Positions 42,882 to 53,112 of a stretch of 64,000 bases of DNA are shown in pieces. Below the pieces are notes generated by a model. That model did not search any database. It saw only the letters and a program-made list of their open reading frames with translations, and was not told the origin of the DNA. Source of the stretch: Pilasporangium apinafurcum (lineage: Eukaryota > Oomycota > Peronosporomycetes > Pythiales > Pythiaceae); contig BCKE01000044.1 in NCBI GenBank assembly GCA_001600495.1, forward strand, positions 242,329 through 306,328, read 5' to 3'. The position numbers were made by a program, and so were the translations under genes. The first letter of the stretch is position 1; each line of letters begins with the position of its first letter.

Positions 42882-45776
42882 ATGACGAGATGGAGAGAGT
42901 TGTTCGTGCTGCTTTTGTGGACTTCATGCTGTAAAGTTGTATCAGTAGAAGCGGAACAGCGGATGGATTTCCAGCGTGACTCTCTGCTGGATAAGCCTTT
43001 GGCAGAACTGCTGGATGCACCACTGGAGAGCGAGGCAACTGCATTCGATACGCACCTGGACATTGCATTTCACAAGTGTCGTGAATTGGGACTCAATGTC
43101 TTCGCTCAAATAAATTCGGCGCAAGAGGAGTTACATGAGAGTTTAGATGGTGTCGCCAACGTTCCAGATATGGTGGCGTATTGCAATCAACTCCGATATG
43201 TCCGGTATGTTCGTCAAAAGTATCGAGCACTCGGGAGGGAACTTGCTCAACAGAGCAAGAACGAAGGTACCATAGAAGAAGAAGACACTAAACGCGCAAT
43301 TGAGATACGTAGCTACTTGGACGTAAGCTTTCAGGAATTCGTTGAGAAGTACGCCGAGCAAGTACAACCCGTCCTGTTGACGACGAACAGCGAATCTGAT
43401 GCTATGTCCAAGGGATCTATACTTGGCTTCAGCAGCGAAAAGGAACTCCAGCGATTCTTAAAAGCTTGCTTCGACGATGAGACACAACTCGAATCTGCAC
43501 CACTACAGTATCATGATGTGCAATGTGCTGCATCCATGGACCAGTTCCGTGTCCCATTATATATGGTGCACGACTACATTCAACGCACCAACGTCTCACT
43601 TTCGAGTATGTATCTCCCTCGATTAGTCCGAGCGCACAATGACGTGAGCAGCAATTCTCGCCGACATGACATTGTGTCTTGTCCGCATGGTCTGCACATG
43701 TTCGTGTTACCTCTCAGTAGTGTATCCATGCATGTCGAACTATTTGACAAGCACTTCCAACCATTTGATTTCTCTGAACTTGGTAAGAATGGAATACGAG
43801 AAGTGTCTGTTTCAGCGGACACATGGACCAGCTCTGTGAGAAAAAACGTTCCCGTCAATTCGATTTTTAATGCCGACTACTTTGGACAAGTTGCTTCATC
43901 ACACGAGCCGCTCCTTGTACCTCCGCGCAGTTTGTTGTTCGTGCCTGGAAGCTACTTTGTCACGCTTCGGATGACACCATCTGGTTTGGATGACGATCGA
44001 AATGCACTTGTTTTTTGCTTTGCAGACGCAACAAATATACACGCCGTGAGGCAGCAACTCAGCGTCGATGCGATCGTGAATGAAGATGCACGTACGCTAC
44101 TTATCGCGTTGCAATCTCCGTCGTTTGACGCCTCCATGTCACGTCGCCCCGCCGCAGAGGATGCACTCTGGCTGAACTTCATCAAGTGGCCAAAAGAAAT
44201 CAAACTGATCAAGAAAAGCGATTTGATGGAAAGTGGCAGTGAGCAACTGCAGCTTTCTCGTCGCGAGCGATTAAAGCAATGGCAGGATGACAAACGATGG
44301 GATCGGTACATTGAGTCTCTCACACTGCCAGTTTCACTTCCACCGGTAGTGGTCAATGTCACACGCACCACTGCCACGCTGCGATGGCAGGATCTGTACC
44401 AACCACCTAAGAACGACATCACACCATATGGCTACAATATTTGCTGGAAGCAAGAAGACCCGCCAGGCGATGATGAAGCTGTTGGGGTGATCAATGTCAC
44501 CCACACGCAGCTAGTACGAAGCGCATTACCCACCACCCTGTTTGGCGATGAGTTCGATGGGAAAGACATAGAATTGATTGTACAAGGTTTGCAGGCAGAA
44601 ACCCTATATTCGTTCTCTGTGCGCATGTACTTGGGCGACGCTGTAGGGCTTGAAAGTGATCCGTCACGGAGTGTGAGAACGACTCCATGTATAGAGCCTT
44701 CGCAAATCAGAGGTGTCCCTATTGCCACGGATTTTGAATTGACATGTCTGAAACTCAAATGGATTCCTCCAGAAGATGATGGTGGGAAACCCATCGTGCT
44801 CTATGCAGTAGCGATGCGTGAAGTCACAGACTTGTCGGTGGCCCTGGTTGAAGGGGGCGACTTTTCTGAAGCCGATGACAATGAGAAAGTGCTCGCAGTG
44901 AACGTCTCCATGGTCACCAACGATGGCATCCGACAGACAACACGCTTGTGTGGCCTGTTTCCGGGCATGAAGTACCAGTTTCGAATCGCTGCGCTGAACA
45001 GCATTGGCATGAGTCGCTGGAGTGCAAGAAGTGATCCAATCGAGATGCCTTCCCGCATTTCATATCTTTCCCGCAGAAGCATAGGTGATAAAACGACTAT
45101 CCCTACAATTAAGGGCGTGGGTGACCCAGAGTACTCGTTCATGCGCAGTCTTACTCAAGACGAGATCAGACTGTCCTTCACCTCCAACTCCCAGCGCATT
45201 CTTCGAGATGCCTTTAAACCATCTGTTGACAGCAAAGCTACCACCAAAGTTCTTCTTTCGGATGTTGAGGAAATGCTTGTAGTAAGCGACACCGACAGTG
45301 GCAACGCGCTTTCGTTCGAGGTGTGGTCGGCTCATCACAGTCCGCGATTGTTTCGTGTTTCATCGGAGCTTGTTCGCGCGGACCCCTTGGATGCTTCCAC
45401 ACCACTGCGCAATGCAGCTCAGGTGAAGGATCGCGTAGTGCTTGTTGCTCGCGGGACCGTACCGTTCGTATTCAAAGCCCATCATGTGCAGCAAGCAGGC
45501 GCCATTGGTGTGATCATTGCTGACGTAAACGGCACGTGCAAAGGCACATTCGACCAGCAGTGCGTGCCTGGGGCGGACAAACGCCGCGGAGAAGGGTTTG
45601 GAATGCTGGATCGCCATTCATTGTGGCTGCAAAACCGGATTCCGTGTGTGCTAGTGTTGCAGGACGCCTCGGAGCGTCTGCTAGAGCTTGTCTCTGATTC
45701 AAAGGAAGTCGGTCAAAGCGCACACACCACGGAGACGGACAAGGCAAGGAGATTGCAGAATGAAGTCCTCATATAA
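42882..45776 (+). CDS. Secreted protein with degenerate JmjC/cupin-like, two FN3 and a PA domain
   Basis: Intronless, 964 aa. The N terminus is a signal peptide (ELFVLLLWTSCCKVVSVEA). Residues about 140-385 look like a JmjC/cupin_8 fold (FQEFVEKYAEQVQPVLL at the start, PLLVPPRSLLFVPGSYFVTL at the end), but I cannot find the HxD...H iron ligands, so catalysis is unlikely. Two fibronectin type III domains follow (about 485-605 and 607-725; LPPVVVNVTRTTATLRW, LTCLKLKWIPPEDDGGKPIV). A protease-associated (PA) domain lies at about 840-945 (RVVLVARGTVPFVFKAHHVQ, AGAIGVIIADVNGTC). No transmembrane anchor is seen near the C terminus. Possible role: extracellular or endomembrane binding protein. Several N-glycosylation sequons (NVT, NVS, NGT) fit secretion. 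No RxLR or CRN motif. Confidence 0.75.
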   Translation: MTRWRELFVLLLWTSCCKVVSVEAEQRMDFQRDSLLDKPLAELLDAPLESEATAFDTHLDIAFHKCRELGLNVFAQINSAQEELHESLDGVANVPDMVAYCNQLRYVRYVRQKYRALGRELAQQSKNEGTIEEEDTKRAIEIRSYLDVSFQEFVEKYAEQVQPVLLTTNSESDAMSKGSILGFSSEKELQRFLKACFDDETQLESAPLQYHDVQCAASMDQFRVPLYMVHDYIQRTNVSLSSMYLPRLVRAHNDVSSNSRRHDIVSCPHGLHMFVLPLSSVSMHVELFDKHFQPFDFSELGKNGIREVSVSADTWTSSVRKNVPVNSIFNADYFGQVASSHEPLLVPPRSLLFVPGSYFVTLRMTPSGLDDDRNALVFCFADATNIHAVRQQLSVDAIVNEDARTLLIALQSPSFDASMSRRPAAEDALWLNFIKWPKEIKLIKKSDLMESGSEQLQLSRRERLKQWQDDKRWDRYIESLTLPVSLPPVVVNVTRTTATLRWQDLYQPPKNDITPYGYNICWKQEDPPGDDEAVGVINVTHTQLVRSALPTTLFGDEFDGKDIELIVQGLQAETLYSFSVRMYLGDAVGLESDPSRSVRTTPCIEPSQIRGVPIATDFELTCLKLKWIPPEDDGGKPIVLYAVAMREVTDLSVALVEGGDFSEADDNEKVLAVNVSMVTNDGIRQTTRLCGLFPGMKYQFRIAALNSIGMSRWSARSDPIEMPSRISYLSRRSIGDKTTIPTIKGVGDPEYSFMRSLTQDEIRLSFTSNSQRILRDAFKPSVDSKATTKVLLSDVEEMLVVSDTDSGNALSFEVWSAHHSPRLFRVSSELVRADPLDASTPLRNAAQVKDRVVLVARGTVPFVFKAHHVQQAGAIGVIIADVNGTCKGTFDQQCVPGADKRRGEGFGMLDRHSLWLQNRIPCVLVLQDASERLLELVSDSKEVGQSAHTTETDKARRLQNEVLI

Positions 45777-46129
45777 TAGTATTAATTCGTCCAGTTGGAC
45801 CTTCCCATGAAATTACAGGCAGATTTAGTTACCTGTATAATCGTATATATCCATAAATTGATATGGGTTGTATTTTGAAATACATTAGATTGACTATATG
45901 AATCAAAATTATCTACCTTGTTAACTAAATACCTCTTGTTTATGCATAGCATGGCTACTTGTACGGTGTCGGTTTGAAGACTGTGATTTGTGTATACGCA
46001 CTTCAAGGCGACAAGCCGCGTTGAGCCTGTTTCTTAGAGTATCCTCTTGCACCAAGAGGCGTATGTGGGCAAACACGAAGCCTGTTCCTCTTTTCCTGTA
46101 TTCAGTTACTACTCGCTTAGACAAACTTA
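45777..46129. other. Intergenic region
   Basis: About 350 bp; AT-rich first half. The stretch 45917-45942 (CTTGTTAACTAAATACCTCT) resembles 42754-42783 loosely. No gene seen. Confidence 0.4.
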
Positions 46130-47819
46130 ATGGATAGTGAGCATGTCGATGAGCAAATGGCTCCTATACACATGCCTGGTCACGACGAGGTCCCTGAGGC
46201 CAGTGACCACGAGATGTCCCATCATGCGGCATTAGAAGCAGACACTGTCGAATCCACGTCAGCTGCTGCACTGAATCAGGGACAACATCATCAGCAACAA
46301 CAACTACAATTCAGCCGCAATATGGAAGAAATCCTGAGTGAGTTGGCACTTCAGAATCCTGAGCCAGCTGGTCAGCAATGGAAGCGCGACGAGCACAACA
46401 GGTTTGTCCACGCTCTTGAAACTTATGGGTCGACTGAGACAGCGAGTGACGCCTGGAAGAAAATCACCGCATTCGTGCAGACGCGATCGATTGAAGAAGT
46501 CCGGTTGCATGGTAAACAGTATTTGCAGCAACTGGTGCAACAGCGACAGCAGCGGCTGTTGGGGCGAGAAGCGACCCATGATAGTGCTATGGTTTTCCCA
46601 TTAACCATATCCAGTCGTGACAGCGAATCAAGCACCAGCAGCAGTGCCGCAAACAATCAGAATGATCCCAATGGGCCAAATCAAACGATGATGCAAGAGA
46701 AGCCATACAAGCAAAAGACCAGAGCGTCAGGGGAAGCAGCAATCAAAACTTCCATGAAAGCCCCGAACCAACAACAGCAATATTCGTTCTATCAGCCTAT
46801 GCTGTCGACTGCACTCCAACCGAAAGACCGTCAGCCACCAGGTCGCAAAACCAGTCGACGGTCGCCAAAAGTCTGGACATTTGAAGAAGACAAGGCGTTT
46901 GAGCTTGCCCTCGCCAACTGGAACAGCGTCAAGCCATACTCGTGGCCCAAGATTGCTGCCAGTGTACCTGGGAAGACCGCTAAGGACGTGCGGAGCCGGT
47001 ATGAGGAGCTCTTGGGCGATATCGCGACGATTGAAAGAAGCAACCAGCAAGGGCTCCAGCAGCAGGAACGTATGACACGTCGATCTAGCCTGAGCTCCCG
47101 GATTTCACCACCACCACCACTAGACATTTCTCAGCTCGGAAAAGGTACCAACTGCTTTTTCAAAGCGTTCGTTGTTGTAAGTAACTCTTTTAAATGCTTC
47201 CTAGTGGCTCAATCACTTCTTCTATCTTCCTTCAGATGGATCAGCGTTTAGTTCAGCTATGTCGTTGGATTCCCCAGGTTTTCTAGACACTAAAAGTGTA
47301 GCGGGCAAGAACCACGCCGCCCCTACACCTAGCAATTCCTCCAGTATGATGCTCAGTCCCACATTTCTCGACTTTCTAGCAGACGAAGAGAAGCATCCGC
47401 CACTATCATTCGCTGCCATGGGCGACCTGCCATCTCCACTTTTGTCATCGCCAATCGCCACTGAAAATCCCAATGACACGAACAAAAAACCAGCACCCAT
47501 CACAGGGTCAGCAAATGCCTCCAGCAGTGAGAGCTCAAGTGGGAATCCACCAAGAAACAGATCGACCTCAGAAGGAGCGCAAGTCTCGCGGGTATCACAT
47601 GACTTCGTGCCCTCAGATGACCTAGAAATGAAATCCACTTTGAATGCGTCAGAAGCTCGGTATAATTTAAACACAGCACGTGAGAAAACGAATGATGATA
47701 GTCCACAGGATTCGGCAGCTACAGGAACAGACTCACAAAGCAGGAGCCCAACCCGAGGCGAAATGAAGGCACCAAGCGTAAGGAAAATCAGCGATAGCGA
47801 TAGGACAGTAGACGAGTGA
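46130..47819 (+). CDS. Two-repeat Myb/SANT-domain protein
   Basis: Exons 46130-47144 and 47236-47819 (91-bp intron); 532 aa. The first Myb-like domain starts at Trp84 (WKRDEHNRFVHALETYG, then AWKKITAFVQTRSIEEVRLH), the second at about residue 247 (VWTFEEDKAFELALANWN, then SWPKIAASVPGKTAKDVRSR). The second keeps the spaced aromatic residues and the RSRYEELL end typical of RADIALIS/DnaJC2-type single Myb repeats. Poly-Gln and Ser-rich linkers and a disordered C-terminal half with many SP sites are typical of transcription regulators. Likely nuclear DNA-binding protein; targets unknown. The exon join restores the frame (GK-D-GSAFSS). Confidence 0.8.
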
Positions 47820-48172
47820 GTCTCGTAGTATCAAGCAAAGCAGTCTGAATAATGAATCGCTGACAGTGGTTAGTTGGCCATTGAATGACTCAATCTCTCG
47901 CCACGGAAAGCAAATGCCTCCTGGTATAGACTCGCCTATCGACTACTACTGCTTCTACTACCTACTTCATCTACGCCTATCTTCTACTGCTTCCTATCTG
48001 TTATACTGATTCTGCACATTTGTTGGCACTATTTCTTTGTTCTTGTTTGTGTTCCTCGTTGCTGCCTTCCCAATTCGTCAATTCTCATTTCAGCCTAACT
48101 CTCCATCTCGTTTCGTTATGAGGTAAGAGGATGGCCATTGCACACCACGCAAGTTTATTTTTTTGATTGATC
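47820..48172. other. Convergent intergenic region
   Basis: About 350 bp between two gene ends, pyrimidine-rich; expected to hold both 3' UTRs. Nothing else seen. Confidence 0.4.
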
Positions 48173-50890
48173 TCACACATTAAAGCGAGTCGTCAAAAAT
48201 TGGCGCAGTGGTTCTGGGAAACTCCCAAAGTACGCAGGCCAGTTGTCCCCGAGGCTTTGCTTGAAGCCGTGGATGATCTGGTAGATCATGTCCTTCAGCT
48301 CCGGATTCTGGATGTTCTGGCCCTCGAGCGACGCGATGGCACCGCACATGTACATGAAATCAGCGACGATACCGTTGGGGTTCATCTTCACCATGTAGCA
48401 GAGACCCAGAAAGCAATGCTCCTTTTCCTCTGGTGCGCGGACATGGGCGAGAGCGCGGCACCATCGCTTGGCAAAGTCCTGCAGATGAGGCGCCACAACG
48501 TTTGGGCAGACGTATCCAAGGCGTCCGATAGTGATAGCACAGTTTTCCACCAGGTTTCGCGGTAACTTAGGGCGGTTGATCATCCCGATCAAGCGGCCCA
48601 AGCATGTCTCGACGTACGGCTCCATGTCAGTGCCCACACGCACGGCGATTTCACCTACTGACCAACTCGCGTTGTTGCACACAGTAGGGGTATCAGGGTC
48701 GATACTCTCAATCAGCACGGGGATGATTTCCCTTAGTCCTGGGCGAATAATTTCTGGCGCATGCTTCGCAAGATCGCCGATGACGCCCATTGCGCTTTGC
48801 CGCACATCCAGCATGTCATGACGCATGCATCCCATGACAAGATTGAGGATGTTTGAACCTGCCAACAGTGCCTCACTGTTTTGTTTCAGACCCTCAATCA
48901 TGCCCGACACCACGTCCAATGCACAAACAATCAGCTCCGGATCGCCCTCGTCTGCCTCGGTAGGGTTCTGATCATGCAGCGCATCAGCCAGAAATTCGTT
49001 TTCAATGATGCGCTGGCAGCGCAAATAAACCGTAAGCGCAAACTCTTGGAACCCGTTCCCCAATGCCTGTGCCACTGGCCCCAAGCACTCGAATAACGGC
49101 AGCAATTCGCGGTTGCGGTCGTCCAATTCGTTCCACTTGGCAATCAACGGAGGCATCAAGATCTTGATCAAGTCTGGATGGTTTAGGTTCTCTCCCACCG
49201 AGTCTGCAAGTGTACCGATCGCGTCATACAAAATCAGCAAGTTCTTTGCTTGGTACTTGCTGAATGCAAACATGAGATTCTGCAAGATCGGCTCGAGATA
49301 CGGGACCAATTCATCTCGTGCTTCTTCCTCCAGTGTGCAAAATGCCGAACACGCCGCTTCCTGCACTTTCTTGTGTGGATCCAGGATGCGCTTCAACATG
49401 CCTTCAATCAGTGGCTTCAGCAGTTGCTCGTGGTTGCCTTCTTCCACGACCCACGATGCATACCGACTCAGAGTCCAGCAAGTGATGCTACGGATCAAGG
49501 GTGTCGGATCATCCAGTTTCTGCATTAAGTACGGAAAGAGCTGTGGTAGATGCGGCGTGATGCCTGTGTAGCACCCATCGGCAATAGCCCCAAGTGCTAA
49601 AATACCACTCTCCACCAATGGCCACGGCTCCTGCAAGGAGAGACGCGCTTGTAAAAGCGGCAGGAGTGTTGGGAGAATTTCATTGCCGTAACCATTGGAC
49701 AAATTGTCGAGACTGGCCGCTGAACAGCGACGCAAGTTCCATTGTAGCAACGAGTCGTCATCGTCATCATCATAGTCGTCATCATCATCATCATCATCAT
49801 CGTCATCATCGTGCACGACAGCGCCTCCACCTTCCTGAGGTCGGTGATGGCGGTGAGGCTTGATATCCTCTGGCCGGTCCGGCACGTTTTCGTTTTGGTT
49901 CTGTTCCTCAGCTTCAAATGTAGCGATATCTTCTTCACTGTACACCATCCGCTCAAACAAAAGCGGAATGACCTGTGGCAGGTATGGCTGAAGCATTGGT
50001 TTGAGTTCGTTGAAGTTGCTCAGATCGCAAAATGACGCCCAGAATTCACACGCCTCAATGGCTACATTCTCATCCTCGTCTTGGTTTGCACGCAGGATGA
50101 ACTGGATGATGCTATCCAAGTGCGGCACGAGGTATTGGACACCCACTTCCAAAAGCAAAACGATCGATTTGCACACCAATTTGCGTACGTCGTTCGATGG
50201 ATCCTGCGTGAGATGCGAAATACCTTGCAAGAAATTCTCTATCTGCACCACCAACCCCACAGGCATGTAAATCAACACATTATTCAGGCAGTCCAAGGCA
50301 TCGCGACGGAAATTGGCGTTCGGATGGTTGAAGTACTGAAGCAGTTTCGGTACCAATACATTCAGAGGACGACTGGGCGAGTTCTCGAGCTTCGCAGCCG
50401 AGTCTTCACAGATCTTGCAGAGCGCAGCAAACGCACCAGCCACCACGTTTTCGTCCTGTTGCTCCAAATACGTCATCAATGCCGGAATGAGCTCTGGCCA
50501 TTCGTCCAAGAACGTATACTGCGACACAAAGGTGGTCACAACGGAGCTTGCGGCGTTCCGAATAGGGGACAACGGGTCAATCAACACAGTCAGCGTCTGC
50601 GCGCGGATGACGGCCAACATCTCCATCTCGGCGGGAGTCTTGCTGCCTCCAACATTGCTGGCCTTGATGTTACGCTTAAGCAACAACCCTGCCAATTGTC
50701 GCACGTTTACTTCCATCTGCGTGACGCAAAGCAAATGCACAAGGTAGAGATTAAATTCCAGATTTTGCTGGAATTGCTGCAGACGCTGATAGCTCTCGCG
50801 CTGCACTTGGTTGTTAGGTACCATATACGCCTGCAGTAGCGTCACGACCTCCTGCAACAGCGCCGGTTGCGGCTGCCACGGCGTCGCCAT
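48173..50890 (-). CDS. Transportin-1/2 (karyopherin beta-2)
   Basis: Intronless, 905 aa (family usually about 890), ATG 50888-50890. HEAT repeats run the full length. The N-terminal half (QLAGLLLKRNIK, NAASSVVTTF, EWPELIPALMTYL) is the Ran-binding region, and the acidic H8-loop insertion, here a run of more than 15 Asp at about residues 350-375, lies before LQWNLRRCSAASLDNLSNGYGN, the transportin hallmark. The C-terminal half (NNASWSVGEIAVRVG, RNLVENCAITIGRLG) forms the PY-NLS cargo site. Role: nuclear import of hnRNP-like and other PY-NLS cargoes, released by RanGTP with the help of the acidic loop. The Asp run is encoded by a repetitive TCATCATCG tract, so its length may vary. Confidence 0.95.
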   Translation of the reverse strand: MATPWQPQPALLQEVVTLLQAYMVPNNQVQRESYQRLQQFQQNLEFNLYLVHLLCVTQMEVNVRQLAGLLLKRNIKASNVGGSKTPAEMEMLAVIRAQTLTVLIDPLSPIRNAASSVVTTFVSQYTFLDEWPELIPALMTYLEQQDENVVAGAFAALCKICEDSAAKLENSPSRPLNVLVPKLLQYFNHPNANFRRDALDCLNNVLIYMPVGLVVQIENFLQGISHLTQDPSNDVRKLVCKSIVLLLEVGVQYLVPHLDSIIQFILRANQDEDENVAIEACEFWASFCDLSNFNELKPMLQPYLPQVIPLLFERMVYSEEDIATFEAEEQNQNENVPDRPEDIKPHRHHRPQEGGGAVVHDDDDDDDDDDDDYDDDDDDSLLQWNLRRCSAASLDNLSNGYGNEILPTLLPLLQARLSLQEPWPLVESGILALGAIADGCYTGITPHLPQLFPYLMQKLDDPTPLIRSITCWTLSRYASWVVEEGNHEQLLKPLIEGMLKRILDPHKKVQEAACSAFCTLEEEARDELVPYLEPILQNLMFAFSKYQAKNLLILYDAIGTLADSVGENLNHPDLIKILMPPLIAKWNELDDRNRELLPLFECLGPVAQALGNGFQEFALTVYLRCQRIIENEFLADALHDQNPTEADEGDPELIVCALDVVSGMIEGLKQNSEALLAGSNILNLVMGCMRHDMLDVRQSAMGVIGDLAKHAPEIIRPGLREIIPVLIESIDPDTPTVCNNASWSVGEIAVRVGTDMEPYVETCLGRLIGMINRPKLPRNLVENCAITIGRLGYVCPNVVAPHLQDFAKRWCRALAHVRAPEEKEHCFLGLCYMVKMNPNGIVADFMYMCGAIASLEGQNIQNPELKDMIYQIIHGFKQSLGDNWPAYFGSFPEPLRQFLTTRFNV

Positions 50891-51039
50891 TTCTTCTTTT
50901 GATGTGTGGCAGATGAATCAGATGGGAATAAATTGGATTCTATCCAGATGTGAGTAAGAGACGCGTAGTATCTTGGGAGTGGGGGGATGTGTGGGTGAAT
51001 GTGTAGAGAACTTCGGCTTCCGTTGGTCGAGCGGTGCGT

Positions 51040-51072
51040 TCTTCTTCTTCTTCTTCCTCCTCCTCCTCCTCT
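51040..51072. repeat. CTT/CTC trinucleotide microsatellite
   Basis: Direct reading shows a CTT run passing into a CTC run, about 33 bp, upstream of transportin. On the transportin sense strand it is a GAG/GAA purine tract. Confidence 0.8.
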
Positions 51073-51266
51073 AGTTGCTAGCTAACTCGCGCGTTTCGTC
51101 TCTTCCAACAGCCAACCACAGAAGTGGGTAGACCTATCATGTGTTCCACAATTTAATCTGGAGCACTCTACCACGAAACGAAGGTGACATGATTGGCTGG
51201 AAATAAGAATTTTTTTTAGCTAATCATTCTTCTTGATGATTGCGTCAACGCTTGTAAAATTCATTT

Positions 51267-51298
51267 ATTGGCTAAAATATTTTATTATTATAGCCAAT
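51267..51298. promoter_or_regulatory. Inverted CCAAT-box pair
   Basis: ATTGG at 51267-51271 faces CCAAT at 51294-51298, 22 bp between; the pair extends to an 8-bp inverted repeat (ATTGGCTA/TAGCCAAT). It is about 100 bp upstream of the NBP35 ATG. Confidence 0.5.
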
Positions 51299-51393
51299 CA
51301 AAGGGAATGTGAATGCGCTATCACTGTTGCGAAAGGGTAGAAGCTACAAACCAGAGCAGAATTGGATCACTGGAAGAAGCGAAGATAAACAGC

Positions 51394-52976
51394 ATGGCGA
51401 CGACGGCAGTTCCTGACAATGCAAACGATGGTGCGAAGATAATTGATAGTCTATATCTTGATTACTGTAGGCTGTTAATCTTATGGTGCGCTGAGTAGGT
51501 TGCGTTGGTGTGCATTCCAATTTGGCTGGCAAAGCCTCTGGTTGTGCTGGCTGTCCCAACCAAAAACTCTGTGCCTCTGGGGAAGCCCAGAAGCCTGATC
51601 CAGGTGTGTAAAATGATACGCTGTATTGGCTAAACGGTGTATTTTGTGACTGATCTGGCTGGATTCTGTCTGTTACAGCGGTGTCGGATGTGAGACAGCG
51701 CCTCACCGGCGTGAAGCACAAGTTGCTAGTGCTGTCAGGCAAAGGTGGTGTGGGCAAGAGTACGGTGGCGTGTCAACTCGCCTTTGCGCTTGCAGGAAAA
51801 GGCTACCAAGTGGGACTATTGGATGTGGATATCACTGGACCCAGTGTGCCACGCATGCTCGGTTTAATGGGCCAAGAGGTGCATCAAAGCGCTGCCGGCT
51901 GGTCACCTGTCTATGTGGACGACAATCTCGGTGTTATGTCCATCGGCTTCATGCTTCCAAATGCCGATGATGCGATCATCTGGAGAGGACCAAAGAAGAG
52001 CGGGATTATCAAACAATTTCTCGTGGATGTGCAGTGGGGAGAGCTCGATTATCTGATTATTGATACACCACCAGGGACATCAGATGAACACATCAGCATT
52101 GTGCAGGTACGTTCATTTGCTTTGTGCGGGACTATCTGTGTCGTCATTTCTCGGTATCCTGAGGCGTATGTACACTGTACCGTAGTACATGAAAGAGGCC
52201 GATCTCGATGGTGCAATTGTGGTGACAACACCACAAGAAGTCGCTTTGAGTGATGTCCGCAAGGAACTTAATTTCTGTCGTAAGGTAGGTAGCGTATACA
52301 CTGCATCCATGCATATCTACATGGTATTCTTAAATGTCTCTCTTCATGCCGCTATGTTTGTAGACAAACATCAACGTTCTTGGTGTGGTAGAGAACATGA
52401 GTGGCATTCAGCGTCGTTTGGGTGATGTCAAGTTCGTTGGAGCTGAGGGATCCGACCAAACTGCTTCTTTCATCGAAGTGAGTCACTCACTGAGTTTTAT
52501 GATGTTTCATATGTCATTTGCATTGAAGTTTACATCTTATAATAATGATTGTTGCAGCTTCTCAAGGAAAAAGCCCCAGAGCTACTTCAGTACTCGGTAT
52601 GCAAATCGTGTCGTGTTACACAAGTTCTTATCCAACCTTAGCACTCAACATGTGTCTACTATTGGGGTTTTGCTTCGTAGGTTCAAATGGATGTGTTTCC
52701 TGCCTCGTCTGGTGGTGGAGAAGCTATGGCGAAGGCATTCAACGTTCCATTCCTAGGGCGCTTACCTTTGGATGATAAAATGACTGGTTCGTGCGAACAA
52801 GGTGTGTCCTTCCTTGAAGAATATCCGGATTCGGTCGCAGCACCGGCGTTTGAGAAAATTGTGCAAGGTACATTATTTCTACATATGAATATTGAAATAG
52901 TCAGACTATTTGTGGGTTCGCTGAGATTGAGTGAAATGTTTGCTTCGTAGATGTTATCAAGTCGATGGAGGCGTAA
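51394..52976 (+). CDS. NBP35: Cytosolic Fe-S cluster assembly ATPase NBP35 (plant-type)
   Basis: Eight exons: 51394-51430, 51499-51603, 51679-52106, 52186-52284, 52364-52477, 52558-52596, 52681-52867, 52951-52976; 344 aa; introns 68-84 bp. The N-terminal Cys motif C-x13-C-x2-C-x5-C is exact (Cys14, 28, 31, 37) and identifies NBP35 rather than CFD1. The deviant Walker [11 protein letters not shown] (about 66-75), DVDITGPS and [10 protein letters not shown] are intact. After VENMSG the protein reads [15 protein letters not shown] and [13 protein letters not shown] instead of the CPxC that binds the bridging cluster in yeast and human; this matches the plant type. NBP35 scaffolds 4Fe-4S clusters for cytosolic and nuclear proteins such as DNA polymerase delta, encoded 7 kb away. 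The many tiny exons are well supported since each join restores known family sequence. Confidence 0.93.
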
Positions 52977-53112
52977 GGGACCACGTTTTGCACATGAAAT
53001 CATTACTTGTTGGTGCTGCTGCTTTCTCTTAAATACTAGACATATACATAATCCTTTGCATATCTCATACGAGAATCTATCGCATTTCTCTTTTTGTCTA
53101 TGTGTGCGAGTT

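Larger units (their letters stand above)
50891..51393. other. Divergent promoter region, transportin/NBP35
   Basis: About 500 bp. Holds a CTT/CTC microsatellite at 51040-51072 on the transportin side and a pair of CCAAT boxes (51267-51271 and 51294-51298) about 100 bp before the NBP35 start; a further ATTGG lies near 51192. No gene. Confidence 0.5.

Noticed and set aside
49765-49806. Short tandem repeat resembling a repeat array
   Set aside because: It is an in-frame Asp-codon run in transportin, without spacers, so not a CRISPR array.
51681-52253. NUBP2/CFD1 identity for the P-loop gene
   Set aside because: The upstream exon carries the four-Cys N-terminal motif that only NBP35/NUBP1 has.
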